A stretch of DNA of 64,000 nucleotides from CAVWDU01 sp963840725 (GCA_963840725.1 CAWIZY010000018.1:62001-126000), one strand, 5' to 3'; shown: positions 50,361 through 59,474, counted from the first letter of the stretch. Notes: generated by a model from the letters alone, not told the origin. A program made the numbers and translations.

Positions 50361-50507
50361 GTCGATAACTCTCCGTCAGCGATGGAAATAAGCGCCTATA
50401 GTGCACGGCTCAACGCAGGTTTGAAACCACCAATTGGCGAGGCGGGTCACCGCAAGTAGCTGGTCGGGGTATAATCGCCGGAAGCGGGCAACAGTGAGGT
50501 GCGCAAT

Positions 50508-50753
50508 ATGGCGGATATTCTTCCGTTTCGCCGACCCCGGTCCAGTGTAAAGCAGGACGGCGCCAAAGCCAGCCGCGCAGAGCGAAGCAGTCAAGCGTCC
50601 AACAGTGAAAAGCCCGGCGGTGACACCCTGTGTCGCAACGGCCACCATAAATGGGAGGTCGACACAGCGAAGCAGTTCGATGTGAAGGCCGGGCGACTGG
50701 TCACCGCATACCGGTGTTCACGCTGCGGAAAAGTCCGGGTCCGCGCCCATTGA
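50508..50753 (+). CDS. small conserved zinc-ribbon-like protein
   Basis: An 81-residue protein with an Arg-rich start (MADILPFRRPR) and a C-terminal module. There Cys, His and a CxxC pair (TLCRNGHHKWEVD, then YRCSRCGKVRVRAH) could bind one zinc ion. I recall similar small proteins in many gammaproteobacteria but no known function. GAGG lies 8 bases before the ATG at 50508; the GTG at 50499 is less likely. TATAAT (50470-50475) is about 30 bases upstream and looks like a -10 box. It is divergent from the saccharopine-like gene. Confidence 0.72.
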   Translation: MADILPFRRPRSSVKQDGAKASRAERSSQASNSEKPGGDTLCRNGHHKWEVDTAKQFDVKAGRLVTAYRCSRCGKVRVRAH

Positions 50754-50800
50754 GGGCGACTGACCCGGTCGCAAGCACGGCAGGTTATGGAGCGCGGCAG

Positions 50801-51199
50801 CTACTGGACCCGTATACGAGGGTCCAGCGGCGCTTGAGGACAATGGTCCCCCACAATAGTGTATTTGAACTCCACATCCGCCGGCACATTATCGTGGAGC
50901 GCCTTGGACTTGATCGTGTCTCTGCCGCCACTTTTTAGCGGTGGCCCACTTTTGAAAGGATCGAAGTAAATTCTGTAGCCACCGGTATAGGGGGGGCGGT
51001 CGTCGTTGGGGCTCTCAGAGACCGCTCGCCATATGATGCGATCATTCCCCGCTTTGCTTATCGTTACGATGTCTTCTGAGACCGCCGTGGGACAGTCGCC
51101 GGTGAAGGTGATGATCACTTCAAACTCATCAGCATGGCTGACAACCGCCGGTCCGCTAATCAGCGCGGCTACGAGCGGTAGGGCTCTAGTCATTTTCAT
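50801..51199 (-). CDS. hypothetical exported protein
   Basis: A 132-residue protein with a signal peptide (MKMTRALPLVAALISGP to SHADEFE). The mature part is about 110 residues, with two cysteines (GDCPTAV and GDHCPQA) that may form a disulfide bond, and with beta-strand-like spacing. I recognise no family. It stands alone between the small zinc-ribbon gene and the Hsp20 region, read leftwards. An exported beta-sandwich protein is a guess from composition only. Confidence 0.62.
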   Translation of the reverse strand: MKMTRALPLVAALISGPAVVSHADEFEVIITFTGDCPTAVSEDIVTISKAGNDRIIWRAVSESPNDDRPPYTGGYRIYFDPFKSGPPLKSGGRDTIKSKALHDNVPADVEFKYTIVGDHCPQAPLDPRIRVQ

Positions 51200-51346
51200 T
51201 TTACGTTCCTCAATCAGGCCTGGAGTGATTGGGCGCAGTGATTCTTCGCATGCTTCCCTGCTGTCCCGCAGTTAATAGTAGTCTAAATTAGCGTAATTGT
51301 GATCAGCGACGAGAAGGGGCGTCTGAAAGGGCTTTGCTACTGAGGA

Positions 51347-51379
51347 AACACCGGCGACAGTGAGACTGTCGCCGGTGTT
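51347..51379 (-). terminator. strong hairpin terminator of the hsp20 gene
   Basis: A 15-bp perfect stem (51347-51361 with 51365-51379) around the 3-base loop GAG lies 19 bases downstream of the hsp20 stop. On the minus strand the stem is followed by TTCC, a weak U-tail. Stem length and position make termination very likely. Confidence 0.8.
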
Positions 51380-51397
51380 CGGGGCAGGCTGGCAGGC

Positions 51398-51868
51398 TCA
51401 GGCAGCCTGGTCTTGCTCGCCGTTCTGGTTGTGCTCGAGTACCTGGTCATCCTGATTGATAGCAATGGAGCGGGGCTTCATCGCTTCGGGGATTTCCTTG
51501 ACCAGGCTCACTGTGAGCAGGCCGTTGTTGAGATCGGCACTTCTGACTTCAACGTAGTCCGCAAGGGTGAACTTGCGCTCAAAGGTGCGATTGGCGATAC
51601 CTTGATAAAGGTACTTGCGATCCGCATCGGCGCTCTTGCTGCCACGAATGGTCAGCACACCTTTCTCGATGTTGATATCGAGTTCGTCTTTCTCGAAGCC
51701 TGCCACGGCGACAGTAACCGAATAGCGGTTTTCATCGAGCATCTCGATGTTGTAAGGGGGGTAACCGGGCGCCACCGAATCACCGCTCAGTGCGGTGTCG
51801 AGAAGTGATGCCAGACGGTCATAACCGACCGTGCTGCGGTAAAGTGGGCTCAGATCGATAGATTTCAT
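51398..51868 (-). CDS. Hsp20 small heat-shock protein (IbpA-like)
   Basis: A 156-residue alpha-crystallin-family chaperone that binds unfolding proteins in heat stress. The N-terminus (IDLSPLYRSTVGYDRLASLLD) and the crystallin domain (YPPYNIEMLDENRYSVTVAVAGFEKDELDI onwards, with GIANRTFERKFTLADYVEV) match the IbpA/IbpB group. The C-terminal IxI-like motif is represented by MKPRSIAIN. Control is visible in the DNA: a consensus sigma-32 promoter and a ROSE-like leader lie upstream and a strong hairpin terminator follows. GGAGG lies 7 bases before the ATG. Confidence 0.96.
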   Translation of the reverse strand: MKSIDLSPLYRSTVGYDRLASLLDTALSGDSVAPGYPPYNIEMLDENRYSVTVAVAGFEKDELDINIEKGVLTIRGSKSADADRKYLYQGIANRTFERKFTLADYVEVRSADLNNGLLTVSLVKEIPEAMKPRSIAINQDDQVLEHNQNGEQDQAA

Positions 51869-51944
51869 AATGTATCCTCCAGAGGAAGCAATAAACTATT
51901 GAGTTGTGAGTCAGTGACATTCCCTGAGGGACCTATCCTGACAG
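51869..51944 (-). promoter_or_regulatory. ROSE-like RNA thermometer in hsp20 leader
   Basis: The predicted leader of about 76 bases ends in TTGCTTCCTCTGGAGGAT (minus strand, 51874-51891), just before the start codon. A CCTC segment can pair with the ribosome site GGAGG, and TTGCT stands where ROSE elements carry their conserved UUGCU. ROSE thermometers typically control small heat-shock genes. I infer heat-controlled translation; the fold was judged by eye. Confidence 0.62.
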
Positions 51945-51950
51945 TTACTG

Positions 51951-51978
51951 AGATGGGGTTTGCGCCAGGCTTTTCAAG
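51951..51978 (-). promoter_or_regulatory. sigma-32 heat-shock promoter of hsp20
   Basis: Read on the minus strand, CTTGAAA (51978-51972), a 13-base spacer and CCCCATCT (51958-51951) match the sigma-32 consensus CTTGAAA-N(11-16)-CCCCATNT at every defined position. The hsp20 start lies 82 bases downstream of the promoter's last base. Confidence 0.92.
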
Positions 51979-52086
51979 CGATTCCAGAGAATTTTTTTCA
52001 GCAGTTGCCTGCGGCCTGCCGCGGCCATACCCATGGCGGCCGATTTCGACTAAGCTTTCCCGAAGTAAATGAGCTGAGGAGATGTA

Positions 52087-53799
52087 ATGACGAATCCTGC
52101 AAGAGGTAGATTAAGTTTGCTCATTGGCGCTCTTGCTTCCCTGTTAATAGCCCCACCCGGGGGCGCGGCGCCCCCGCCTGCCAACCCGAAGTTAATTCTT
52201 CAAATTACCGTTGATGCCCTACGGGGAGATCTGCCCGCTCGGTACCTTCCTGCCATGGGTGAGGGTGGCTTCCGTTACCTTATGGAGCAGGGTATCCATT
52301 ACAGCAATGCCCATTATCGCCATGCAAACACGGAGACTATCGTCGGCCACACCTCCCTGGCCACGGGCACCGTGCCTGCCATCCACGGCATGGTGGGTAA
52401 TGTCTGGTACGACCGCGCCTTGGGGCGCGGCATCTACAATATCGAGGACCCGCGCTACCATATGCTGTCAGCTGGCGCCGGTGTAGACGCCAGCACAGAA
52501 ATAGATCCGACTCAGCGGGTGGCAAAGTCGGACGGTCGCTCGCCTCGCGCGTTGCTGACCTCGACTTTCAGTGATGAACTCGCCATTCGTTTCAATGGCC
52601 AGTCGAAGATTTTTGCGGTGTCGGTTAAGGACCGAGGTGCTGTTCCACTGGCGGGAAGCAGCGGCAAGGCTTTCTGGTTCTCCAAGGCCTCCGGAGAATT
52701 TGTCAGCAGCAACTATTACTATGATGTCTATCCGGAGTGGGTGAACCGGTTCAATGCTGCCAAACCAACGGCTGCTTACGCGGACAAGCGTTGGGAGCTT
52801 ATGCATGCGCCTTCCGCATACCGCTTCGGCGATGCAGACGATTCGCCCTGGGAAACGAATTTTCCCGGTTATGGCCGGGTGTTTCCCCACGCCTTTGGTC
52901 CAGCGGACAGCAAATATTTCACCACGTTTTTGACCCTGTCGCCGGCGGGTGACGAGATGACTCTGGCTTTCGCCAAGAAACTGTTGGAAGAGGAGCAACT
53001 CGGTGTTGACGAGATACCGGATTACCTGTCGATCAGTTTTTCCTCCAACGACTATGTTCACCATCTGTTTGGTGCTTCCAGTCTGGAAGCCGAAGATAAC
53101 CTCTTGCACCTGGATCGGCGTCTGGCTGAGTTGTTTGCGTTGGTCGACAAGCAAGTGGGTCTGCAAAACACTCTGATCGTGTTTTCAGCCGACCACGGCA
53201 CACCGGAAGTTCCCGACTATCTGGCGACACTTGGCGATGCCGATGCACACTTGTTTGATAGCGACAGCGTGCTGAGCGATGCTTTAATGGAGCGGCTTAC
53301 CCAGCGCTTTGGCGCCGGTAAAGCGCTGATCGTGGATTTTGCCTTTCCCTACGTTTATCTCAACCATGTGGAAATTGCAAAAAGAGAACTGTCTTCTGCA
53401 GAGGTTGCCAGGGTTGTCGCGGACCATCTGGCCACCCTGGACGGCGTCACCGCCGCGTTGACTGCGCAAGATATTGTCGATCGCGGTCCGGGCGGAACTC
53501 TGATCGACGAACACGTTTACAATAACTTCTTGCTACAACGCTCTGGCGATATACACGTGGTGCTCGACCCCAACAGTTTCATCAACGATTTTGATGGACT
53601 CACGGTGGCGTCCACACACGGGTCGCCCTGGCGCTATGATACCCATGTGCCGGTAATCTTTGCAGGCTTCGGGCTGACGGGCACCCAGGTACATCGGCGG
53701 GTGGCGCCCTACGATATCGCCGTGACACTTTCGGCAGTGGTCGATGCTTCGCCACCTACCGGTACAATCGGTGAAGTGCTGCCGGAAGTGGTTGATTAG
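52087..53799 (+). CDS. secreted alkaline phosphatase / nucleotide pyrophosphatase-type enzyme
   Basis: A 570-residue exported hydrolase of the alkaline phosphatase superfamily, closest to PafA-like phosphatases and phosphodiesterases. The signal peptide ends near GGAAPP. Metal and catalytic residues are visible in order: Asp43 (ITVDALRGDL), a Thr nucleophile in HANTETIVGH, Asp and His in SSNDYVHHLFG, Asp-His in SADHGTPE and the last His in THGSPWRYDTHVP. It releases phosphate from organic esters outside the cytoplasm; monoester or diester preference is uncertain. A GAGG lies before the ATG. It is a single gene converging with the channel gene. Confidence 0.92.
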   Translation: MTNPARGRLSLLIGALASLLIAPPGGAAPPPANPKLILQITVDALRGDLPARYLPAMGEGGFRYLMEQGIHYSNAHYRHANTETIVGHTSLATGTVPAIHGMVGNVWYDRALGRGIYNIEDPRYHMLSAGAGVDASTEIDPTQRVAKSDGRSPRALLTSTFSDELAIRFNGQSKIFAVSVKDRGAVPLAGSSGKAFWFSKASGEFVSSNYYYDVYPEWVNRFNAAKPTAAYADKRWELMHAPSAYRFGDADDSPWETNFPGYGRVFPHAFGPADSKYFTTFLTLSPAGDEMTLAFAKKLLEEEQLGVDEIPDYLSISFSSNDYVHHLFGASSLEAEDNLLHLDRRLAELFALVDKQVGLQNTLIVFSADHGTPEVPDYLATLGDADAHLFDSDSVLSDALMERLTQRFGAGKALIVDFAFPYVYLNHVEIAKRELSSAEVARVVADHLATLDGVTAALTAQDIVDRGPGGTLIDEHVYNNFLLQRSGDIHVVLDPNSFINDFDGLTVASTHGSPWRYDTHVPVIFAGFGLTGTQVHRRVAPYDIAVTLSAVVDASPPTGTIGEVLPEVVD

Positions 53800-53834
53800 A
53801 TTGACGCCCGTTGCATCATGCCTGGATACAGTGC

Positions 53835-54971
53835 TCACTCGCCCAGGTATTCTGTCAGTTGTTGGCGCCATTCCGGACTTTTCCTCACCACCAGAAGAGC
53901 CAGGTTGAGAGTCTCTGTCAGGGGACTCTCCCCCTGCATTACGAAACCGTAGTTTTGACTGTCAAACTCATAGGGGAGCACGGAGAGCGAAGCGAATAGC
54001 CCCTGCTGGCGACCCCGGTGAATCGCATATTTGAGATAGGCGGCGTCGGCGACCACGGCGTCGATTCGGCCAGCATCCAACTCGATCATCATTTTGTCCA
54101 GTTCATCCATGGTCTGATGAGCGATACCATTGGCCCTCAGAAATGCGGAAGACGTGGATGAATCCAAAGCGGCCACCCGCACGTTAGCCAGATCCTGTAG
54201 CCCCGTAACCTGTGAACGCAGCGTCTCCAGAGTAAACGCGCTGGCTAACACCGCGGTGACACTGGCTATGACAAACGTGCTGCTGAGGGCGAGTATCGCG
54301 GCCAGCACGCGCGCAGAAAGGGTCGAAAATTCATAGAAGCGGATGGGCCCCTGGGTGACCGACAGAATGCCCACGATAAACGCTTCGACCGACCGGCCCA
54401 GTCGGCCGTCCATCGAATAGAGTTTTGGCGATAATTTGCCCTCCAGCAGGTAGAACAAGCCGCCCACTACAATTGATGCGGCCAGCACAATTGACAGGGC
54501 CCGCCAGAGGGCCGGGTTGGCAAAGAAATGCTTGAAGGTGTCAAACAGGCTGCGCTCTCGGACGGCGATGCCGGTATAGGTTTCGTAGAACGAGTGGGAG
54601 AAATCTATAATACGCTCTCGCTCGGCTGTCACCGAAACACAGGAAATACCCACATCGGCACGACGCTCTGCCTGAGTATCGCCAATATTGCTGAGCATAT
54701 TGTCGAGCGCGGTTTGCTTGATCTTGTATTTTACCCCCATTTCTGCGGCAACCCGCTGCCACAGAAAGATGCCCATGCCGGTTAACGCACCACTTTTCTC
54801 AATCACCACTGGCGGGCAGGGTGCCGCCACCACCAACAGTTCGGTCGGGTCAGACTGGGCGAACAGCTCGCATGGAAAAAGGAGCGCAATTACAAACAGC
54901 CAACGGGGCAAAAGGCGTCCGCCCCGTGGGAGGCCGGTGAGAAAATATTTGTCGATTGCGCGTTTTTGCAT
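53835..54971 (-). CDS. GluR0-like ligand-gated channel with solute-binding domain
   Basis: A 378-residue membrane protein with the order of bacterial ionotropic glutamate receptors: signal (to about 39), first half of a periplasmic solute-binding domain (45-150), TM1 (158-176), pore loop (about 192-210), TM2 (218-243) and second half of the binding domain (250-378). VGISCVSVTAERERIIDFSHSFYETYTGIAV is typical of the binding fold. The pore loop reads ILSVTQGPIRFYEF and lacks the TVGYG potassium filter of GluR0, so ion choice is unclear. It converges with the phosphatase gene. A transport-associated binding protein is the alternative. Confidence 0.85.
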   Translation of the reverse strand: MQKRAIDKYFLTGLPRGGRLLPRWLFVIALLFPCELFAQSDPTELLVVAAPCPPVVIEKSGALTGMGIFLWQRVAAEMGVKYKIKQTALDNMLSNIGDTQAERRADVGISCVSVTAERERIIDFSHSFYETYTGIAVRERSLFDTFKHFFANPALWRALSIVLAASIVVGGLFYLLEGKLSPKLYSMDGRLGRSVEAFIVGILSVTQGPIRFYEFSTLSARVLAAILALSSTFVIASVTAVLASAFTLETLRSQVTGLQDLANVRVAALDSSTSSAFLRANGIAHQTMDELDKMMIELDAGRIDAVVADAAYLKYAIHRGRQQGLFASLSVLPYEFDSQNYGFVMQGESPLTETLNLALLVVRKSPEWRQQLTEYLGE

Positions 54972-55306
54972 GGGTTATCGCCACTTGGTGGGCAGAAGAC
55001 GGCGTGTCTATTCTGCGCTGCTGAGCCATTTACGTCTACCCGGCTGGGTTTTTCAGTGACGCAGGTTTATAAAGATCCGAATTTTGGCAGGGCGCAAAAA
55101 AAGTGCCTTCGCCGACCCCTGTGGGGCGCCGCCGGGCAGGGGCGCTACGGTGCCAAATGTTACTAAGATGGTACTACAGGTGTTGGCGAATCCACCAGCG
55201 CCAGGCGGTTTCGATGCCGTTGACGGTGGCTGGACAGGGGCCGGATACTGCCTATACTAAGCACTGATTCCTATCCTCTAACTAGCTGCTGAGATAAACA
55301 CTATCC
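54972..55306. other. 335-base intergenic region
   Basis: The gap separates the leftward channel gene from the rightward repeat protein. It holds the promoter at 55231-55258 near its right end. No further coding or RNA gene is supported. Confidence 0.6.
55231..55258 (+). promoter_or_regulatory. candidate sigma-70 promoter of the repeat-protein gene
   Basis: TGGACA (55231-55236), a 16-base spacer and TATACT (55253-55258) lie 48 bases before the ATG at 55307. Confidence 0.55.
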
Positions 55307-57688
55307 ATGTTGAGTTCTAACTGTGCGCCTGCGACAAAGAGACTTTTCCAGGCCCTGTCGATACTTTTGTTGTTGGCCTACGCGAGTGCCAGCTCGGCGG
55401 TTGGTGAGTGGCCACAGGAAGTTACTGCACCTGAGGGCACCATCGTGGTTTACCAGCCGCAGCCCGAAACGCTTGAGGGTAACGTATTGACCGGTCGTGC
55501 GGCGATGTCGCTGGAACTGAAAGACCAGTCGGATCCGATATTCGGTACCTTTTGGTTTAAAGCCCGCATTGACACAGATCGGGATTCCGGCACTGCGCTG
55601 GTGCGCGATTTCGAGGTCACCAATGTGCGCTGGCCCGATTCCAATGATGCGTTTGAACAGCGCTTTACTGCGGTTGTGGAGGGGGCCATGCCCACTGCGG
55701 GCTTCGAAATCTCCATGGAGCGTCTCTCCGCCAGTCTGGCGACGGCAGAGATTGAACAGAAGAGTCTTGATGAGTTGAAGAATGACCCGCCGGTGATCGT
55801 GTTTCGGGACCAATTGGCTGTGCTGCTGCTTTACGATGGGGAACCGCGCTACGAAAAGATTGAGAACAGCGGGTATGAGCGCGTAATCAATACGCCTTTT
55901 GCCGTGGTGCGAGAAGGTAAGCGTTATTATCTGTCCAGCGGCCAGCTGTGGTATCAGGCCAGCAGTGCGATGGGTCCCTGGAAGCCGACGACCTCACCGC
56001 CCAAGGATCTGGCCAGCCAGATGCCCGAGCCCGATCCCGATGCGCCGCCGCCGCCCAAGGTGCCACCGGAGATGGTCGTGGCGACAGAACCCACCGAATT
56101 GATCGCTACCGACGGCAAGCCCAATTGGGAGTCCTTGCCTGGCGGTGAAATTCTCTATGTCAGCAATACCGAATCACCCTGGTTGCGCGACTTGCCCACG
56201 GGCAATATGTACGTGTTACTGTCCGGGCGCTGGTATCGCGCCAAAAGCACCAGCGGCCCCTGGACGTTTGTGCGGGCTGACGAACTACCGCCGAGTTTTG
56301 CCAGTATTCCGCCGGCGTCTGATATCGGTGGCTTGAGGACTTCCGTCGCCGGCACCCCGGAAGCGGAAGAGGCTGTAATGGATGCCCAGATACCGCAGAC
56401 GGCAGCCATCGATCGCAGCAACACCACCCTGACGGTCGAATATGATGGCTCACCCACGTTCCAGCAGGTGACCGGCACGCAGGTCTCCTACGCGGTCAAT
56501 ACGGCCACGCAGGTGCTCAAAATAGACAACAAGTACTACGCGGCCGACAACGGCGTCTGGTTTAGCGCCGCGTCCCCGACTGGGCCCTGGCAGGTGGCAG
56601 ACTCGGTGCCGGAGGAGGAAATTGCCAAAATTCCACCCAGTTCTCCAGTGTATAACACCACCCATATGCATATTTATGAGTCTACCCCACAAGTGGTTTA
56701 TGTAGGCTATACACCGGGCTATATGTGGTCTTACCCCTATTACGGCGTCCCGGTCTATGGGACCGGGTGGCGCTATCCACCCTATGGTCCGTACTACTAT
56801 CCGCGGCCGCCAACCTGGGGATTCAACGTTGGCTATAACCCGTGGACAGGGTGGAACTTCGGCCTTAGCTGGAGCAATGGCTTCTTCAACTTCGGTGTCA
56901 GTTTTGGTGGCGGTTATAACCATGGCCGTTACGGCTGCTGCGGTAACGGCTGGTACGGGGGTGGTCGCTATCGGGGACCCACGGTGATCAATACCGGTGA
57001 CATCAATATCGGCAATAATATTAACTCGGGCAACCGCAATCGGATGGTTAACAACATCGACAACAGTCGAAATTTCAACCGCAACGAGTTGACCCGTAAC
57101 AATATATACAACCGACCGGAAAACCGGACGCGGCAGGCCGACAAGGCACTGGTTCAGAGAGACTTGCAGCAGGCCAAAGCCAGCCGCGGCAAGGCCAATA
57201 ATGTCTTTGCGGACCGTGAAGGTAACGTGGCCAGGCTGGAAGATGGCAAGTGGCAGTCGCGGGAGAGTGGGGCATGGAAAGATGATCCTCGATTGAACCA
57301 GCCGCTCACTGCCGATCAGCGCGACAAGGCCGCCCAGGCCCGAGACGACATGAGCCCTGAACAGCGTGAACGGGTGACTCAGGCAGGTGACAGTGCCACG
57401 CCTGCGCAGCGCGACAAGGCCGCGTCTATCGCCCAGAGCCGTGACCTTCCAACCAGCATGCCTCAGGCCAAACCGGCTACCCCACCGGCAAGTAAGCCCG
57501 CGACCTCGGTCAGCAAACCAGCGGCGCGACCTGCCACTGTGCCCACCTCGAGGCCCAGCACCCGGCCAGCAACCAGCAGCCGCAGTGCTGATTTGAACAG
57601 GGCCAGCCATGCCAGACAATCGGGCGCGTCGCGCGAACGCAGGGCTCCCACACATGCCCGTGGCGGCGGTGCAACGAGAGGCCGATGA
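55307..57688 (+). CDS. large exported protein with Trp-Gly-Pro-Trp repeats and GY-rich tail
   Basis: A 793-residue protein I cannot assign to a known function. A signal peptide (to about residue 31) is followed by a beta-rich region. Three similar modules then end in GQLWYQASSAMGPW, SGRWYRAKSTSGPW and NGVWFSAASPTGPW, a pattern seen in proteins labelled carbohydrate-binding V/XII-like in databases. A segment very rich in Tyr, Gly, Pro and Trp follows (about 465-545), then an Asn/Gly/Ile stretch. The C-terminal third is rich in Gln, Arg, Asp, Ala, Pro and Ser, with repeated QRDKAA-type words. The composition suggests a surface or matrix protein. No partner gene is adjacent. Confidence 0.8.
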   Translation: MLSSNCAPATKRLFQALSILLLLAYASASSAVGEWPQEVTAPEGTIVVYQPQPETLEGNVLTGRAAMSLELKDQSDPIFGTFWFKARIDTDRDSGTALVRDFEVTNVRWPDSNDAFEQRFTAVVEGAMPTAGFEISMERLSASLATAEIEQKSLDELKNDPPVIVFRDQLAVLLLYDGEPRYEKIENSGYERVINTPFAVVREGKRYYLSSGQLWYQASSAMGPWKPTTSPPKDLASQMPEPDPDAPPPPKVPPEMVVATEPTELIATDGKPNWESLPGGEILYVSNTESPWLRDLPTGNMYVLLSGRWYRAKSTSGPWTFVRADELPPSFASIPPASDIGGLRTSVAGTPEAEEAVMDAQIPQTAAIDRSNTTLTVEYDGSPTFQQVTGTQVSYAVNTATQVLKIDNKYYAADNGVWFSAASPTGPWQVADSVPEEEIAKIPPSSPVYNTTHMHIYESTPQVVYVGYTPGYMWSYPYYGVPVYGTGWRYPPYGPYYYPRPPTWGFNVGYNPWTGWNFGLSWSNGFFNFGVSFGGGYNHGRYGCCGNGWYGGGRYRGPTVINTGDINIGNNINSGNRNRMVNNIDNSRNFNRNELTRNNIYNRPENRTRQADKALVQRDLQQAKASRGKANNVFADREGNVARLEDGKWQSRESGAWKDDPRLNQPLTADQRDKAAQARDDMSPEQRERVTQAGDSATPAQRDKAASIAQSRDLPTSMPQAKPATPPASKPATSVSKPAARPATVPTSRPSTRPATSSRSADLNRASHARQSGASRERRAPTHARGGGATRGR

Positions 57689-57890
57689 CACAGGCGCAGA
57701 AACCGATGTCGCTGGAGTACGCAGCGTCAGCCTGTTGCGTGGAGGTTGCTTGGAGTGGGGTCCGGGGATTACGCCAGGTGTTTTCGCACTGCCGCTGATA
57801 GGTGATGTGAATGGACAAGCCCGCAATAAGGCTTTGCGCTTTGCCCCCTTTGAACAGCGCTTCCCGCGCGAAAGCCGTGACCTGACCCAG

Positions 57891-59153
57891 TCAGGCGGAG
57901 AGGGGGTGTAATACCACTGGCAGGCTGTTATAGCCGCGCACAAAGTTGGACAAGCTGCGCTCTGGCTTTCCGACCACTTCAACCCGTGAGAAACGCTTGA
58001 GCACCTCTTCCCAGAGTATTTTCAATTGCAACTCTGCCAGGCGGTTGCCCATGCAGCGATGAATGCCAAACCCGAAAGAGAGATGACTGCGCACATCGTC
58101 CCGGTCAATAATAAACTCATCGGGCCGGTCGAAATGCCTTTCATCCCGGTTGCCGGACACATACCACATCACGACCTTTTCTCCCGCCTTGATCGACTGA
58201 CCACGGATTTCGGTATCAACCTTGGCCGTGCGCCGCATGTACGCCAGAGGGGTCTGAACCCGGATCGTCTCGGCCACCATGCTGGGAATAAGTGACGGCT
58301 TGGCCAGCAGTTTTCTGAATTCCGCCGGGTTGTCGTGCAGGGCCAATACGCTGCCGGACATGGTGTTGCGCGTTGTATCGTTGCCGCCCACGATGAGCAG
58401 AACCAGGTTGCCGAGGTACTCCTCGGGGGTCATATTCCGAGTCGCCTCGCCGTGGCAGAGCATGGAGATCAGGTCGTTCCCTGGCGGTGCGCTGGCGCGC
58501 TGATTCCAGAGCTCAGTAAAGTACTCCAGGCAGCCCAGCAATTCCTGTTGCATTTGCTCTTCACTGTCTATGAGTCCCATGCCCGGAATAGCCGTCGCGA
58601 CATCTGACCAGTAGGTCAGTTTGGCCCGGTGCTCAAAAGGGAAATCGAACAGGGTGGCGAGCATTCTAGTGGTTAGTTCGATGGATACCCGAGACACCCA
58701 GTCAAAGGATTCTCCAATCGGCAACTGGGCTATGACTTCGGCCGTGCGCTCCCGGATGATGGGTTCGAAGAGCTTGAGGTTTTGCGGGCCAACCACCGGG
58801 TTGACCACCTTGCGCTGCTCATCGTGTCGCGGTTGATCCATGGCAATGAACATAGGCAGCGCCAGGTCATTCATGGGCTCCCGAATCAGTATGATAGGTT
58901 CGGAAGAAAAAACGTCATGAGCGGTGTCGACATGGCGGATGTCCTCATACCGGGTGACTGACCAATAGGGCCCGGTTTCGCTGTGTGGACAATAGTGAAC
59001 GGGAGCCTCATCCCGCAGGCGCTTGAACCAGGCCCAATGGACATCAGCGGCAAACAGATAGGGGTTGGAGACATCCAGTTCCGCCAGTGGCTGGGTAAAA
59101 GGGTCCAGATCGACCTGGCCGGGCCAGTACTGCGGTATGGCTGCTGTATTCAT
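57891..59153 (-). CDS. cytochrome P450, CYP153-like alkane/fatty acid hydroxylase
   Basis: A 420-residue soluble bacterial P450. The heme-binding loop FGFGIHRCMGNRLAELQ carries Cys367. The I-helix reads LIVGGNDTTRNTMSG and the ExxR helix AETIRVQTPLAYMRR. The N-terminal part (EAPVHYCPHSETGPYWSVTRYEDI) and the ending LSNFVRGYNSLPV closely follow CYP153 terminal alkane hydroxylases. The enzyme should add a hydroxyl to the end of an alkane or fatty acid, with ferredoxin and reductase partners not found here. ATG 59153 gives the family length; the frame is open to 59318. It is divergent from an acyl-CoA ligase gene. Confidence 0.93.
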   Translation of the reverse strand: MNTAAIPQYWPGQVDLDPFTQPLAELDVSNPYLFAADVHWAWFKRLRDEAPVHYCPHSETGPYWSVTRYEDIRHVDTAHDVFSSEPIILIREPMNDLALPMFIAMDQPRHDEQRKVVNPVVGPQNLKLFEPIIRERTAEVIAQLPIGESFDWVSRVSIELTTRMLATLFDFPFEHRAKLTYWSDVATAIPGMGLIDSEEQMQQELLGCLEYFTELWNQRASAPPGNDLISMLCHGEATRNMTPEEYLGNLVLLIVGGNDTTRNTMSGSVLALHDNPAEFRKLLAKPSLIPSMVAETIRVQTPLAYMRRTAKVDTEIRGQSIKAGEKVVMWYVSGNRDERHFDRPDEFIIDRDDVRSHLSFGFGIHRCMGNRLAELQLKILWEEVLKRFSRVEVVGKPERSLSNFVRGYNSLPVVLHPLSA

Positions 59154-59420
59154 TGACGGGTGTCCCAGTGTTGGCTGCCAGCTCGGCTTCAGTTTATGAC
59201 AAGGGCGTCGGAGAGGCCAGCCTGCGTTAGACTCTCCCGCAGCCCGGGAATAGCCGTTGGCGGGGGTCAGCAAGACGTCACCGGGCGGCGCAATCCGCGG
59301 TTCGACTGACACCTCCAAACACCACCAGGGTGCACTCCCAGCTGACCCACGTCGACAATTTGGTGCGGTGGTTGTGTGCCCGGCGCTGCGGGGCCTGGTC
59401 GGGTTTTGTCAACTGGATTC

Positions 59421-59451
59421 GGATAGATTCTGACCTGGGGTAGATTTTGAC
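59421..59451 (+). repeat. 14-bp direct repeats, putative operator
   Basis: GGATAGATTCTGAC (59421-59434) and GGGTAGATTTTGAC (59438-59451) match at 12 of 14 bases and begin 17 bases apart, just upstream of or overlapping the ligase promoter. Their position suits a regulator-binding site. Confidence 0.5.
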
Positions 59452-59474
59452 AAGACGGACAACTACCCTATGGG
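59447..59474 (+). promoter_or_regulatory. candidate promoter of the acyl-CoA ligase gene
   Basis: TTGACA (59447-59452), a 16-base spacer and TATGGG (59469-59474) lie about 80 bases before the ligase ATG. The -35 box is perfect and overlaps the second 14-bp direct repeat; the -10 box is weak. Confidence 0.4.

Noticed and set aside
56450..57982. A 510-codon open frame on the minus strand
   Set aside because: It is wholly antisense to the large exported repeat protein and has no domain pattern; the plus-strand frame has a signal peptide, repeats and a promoter.
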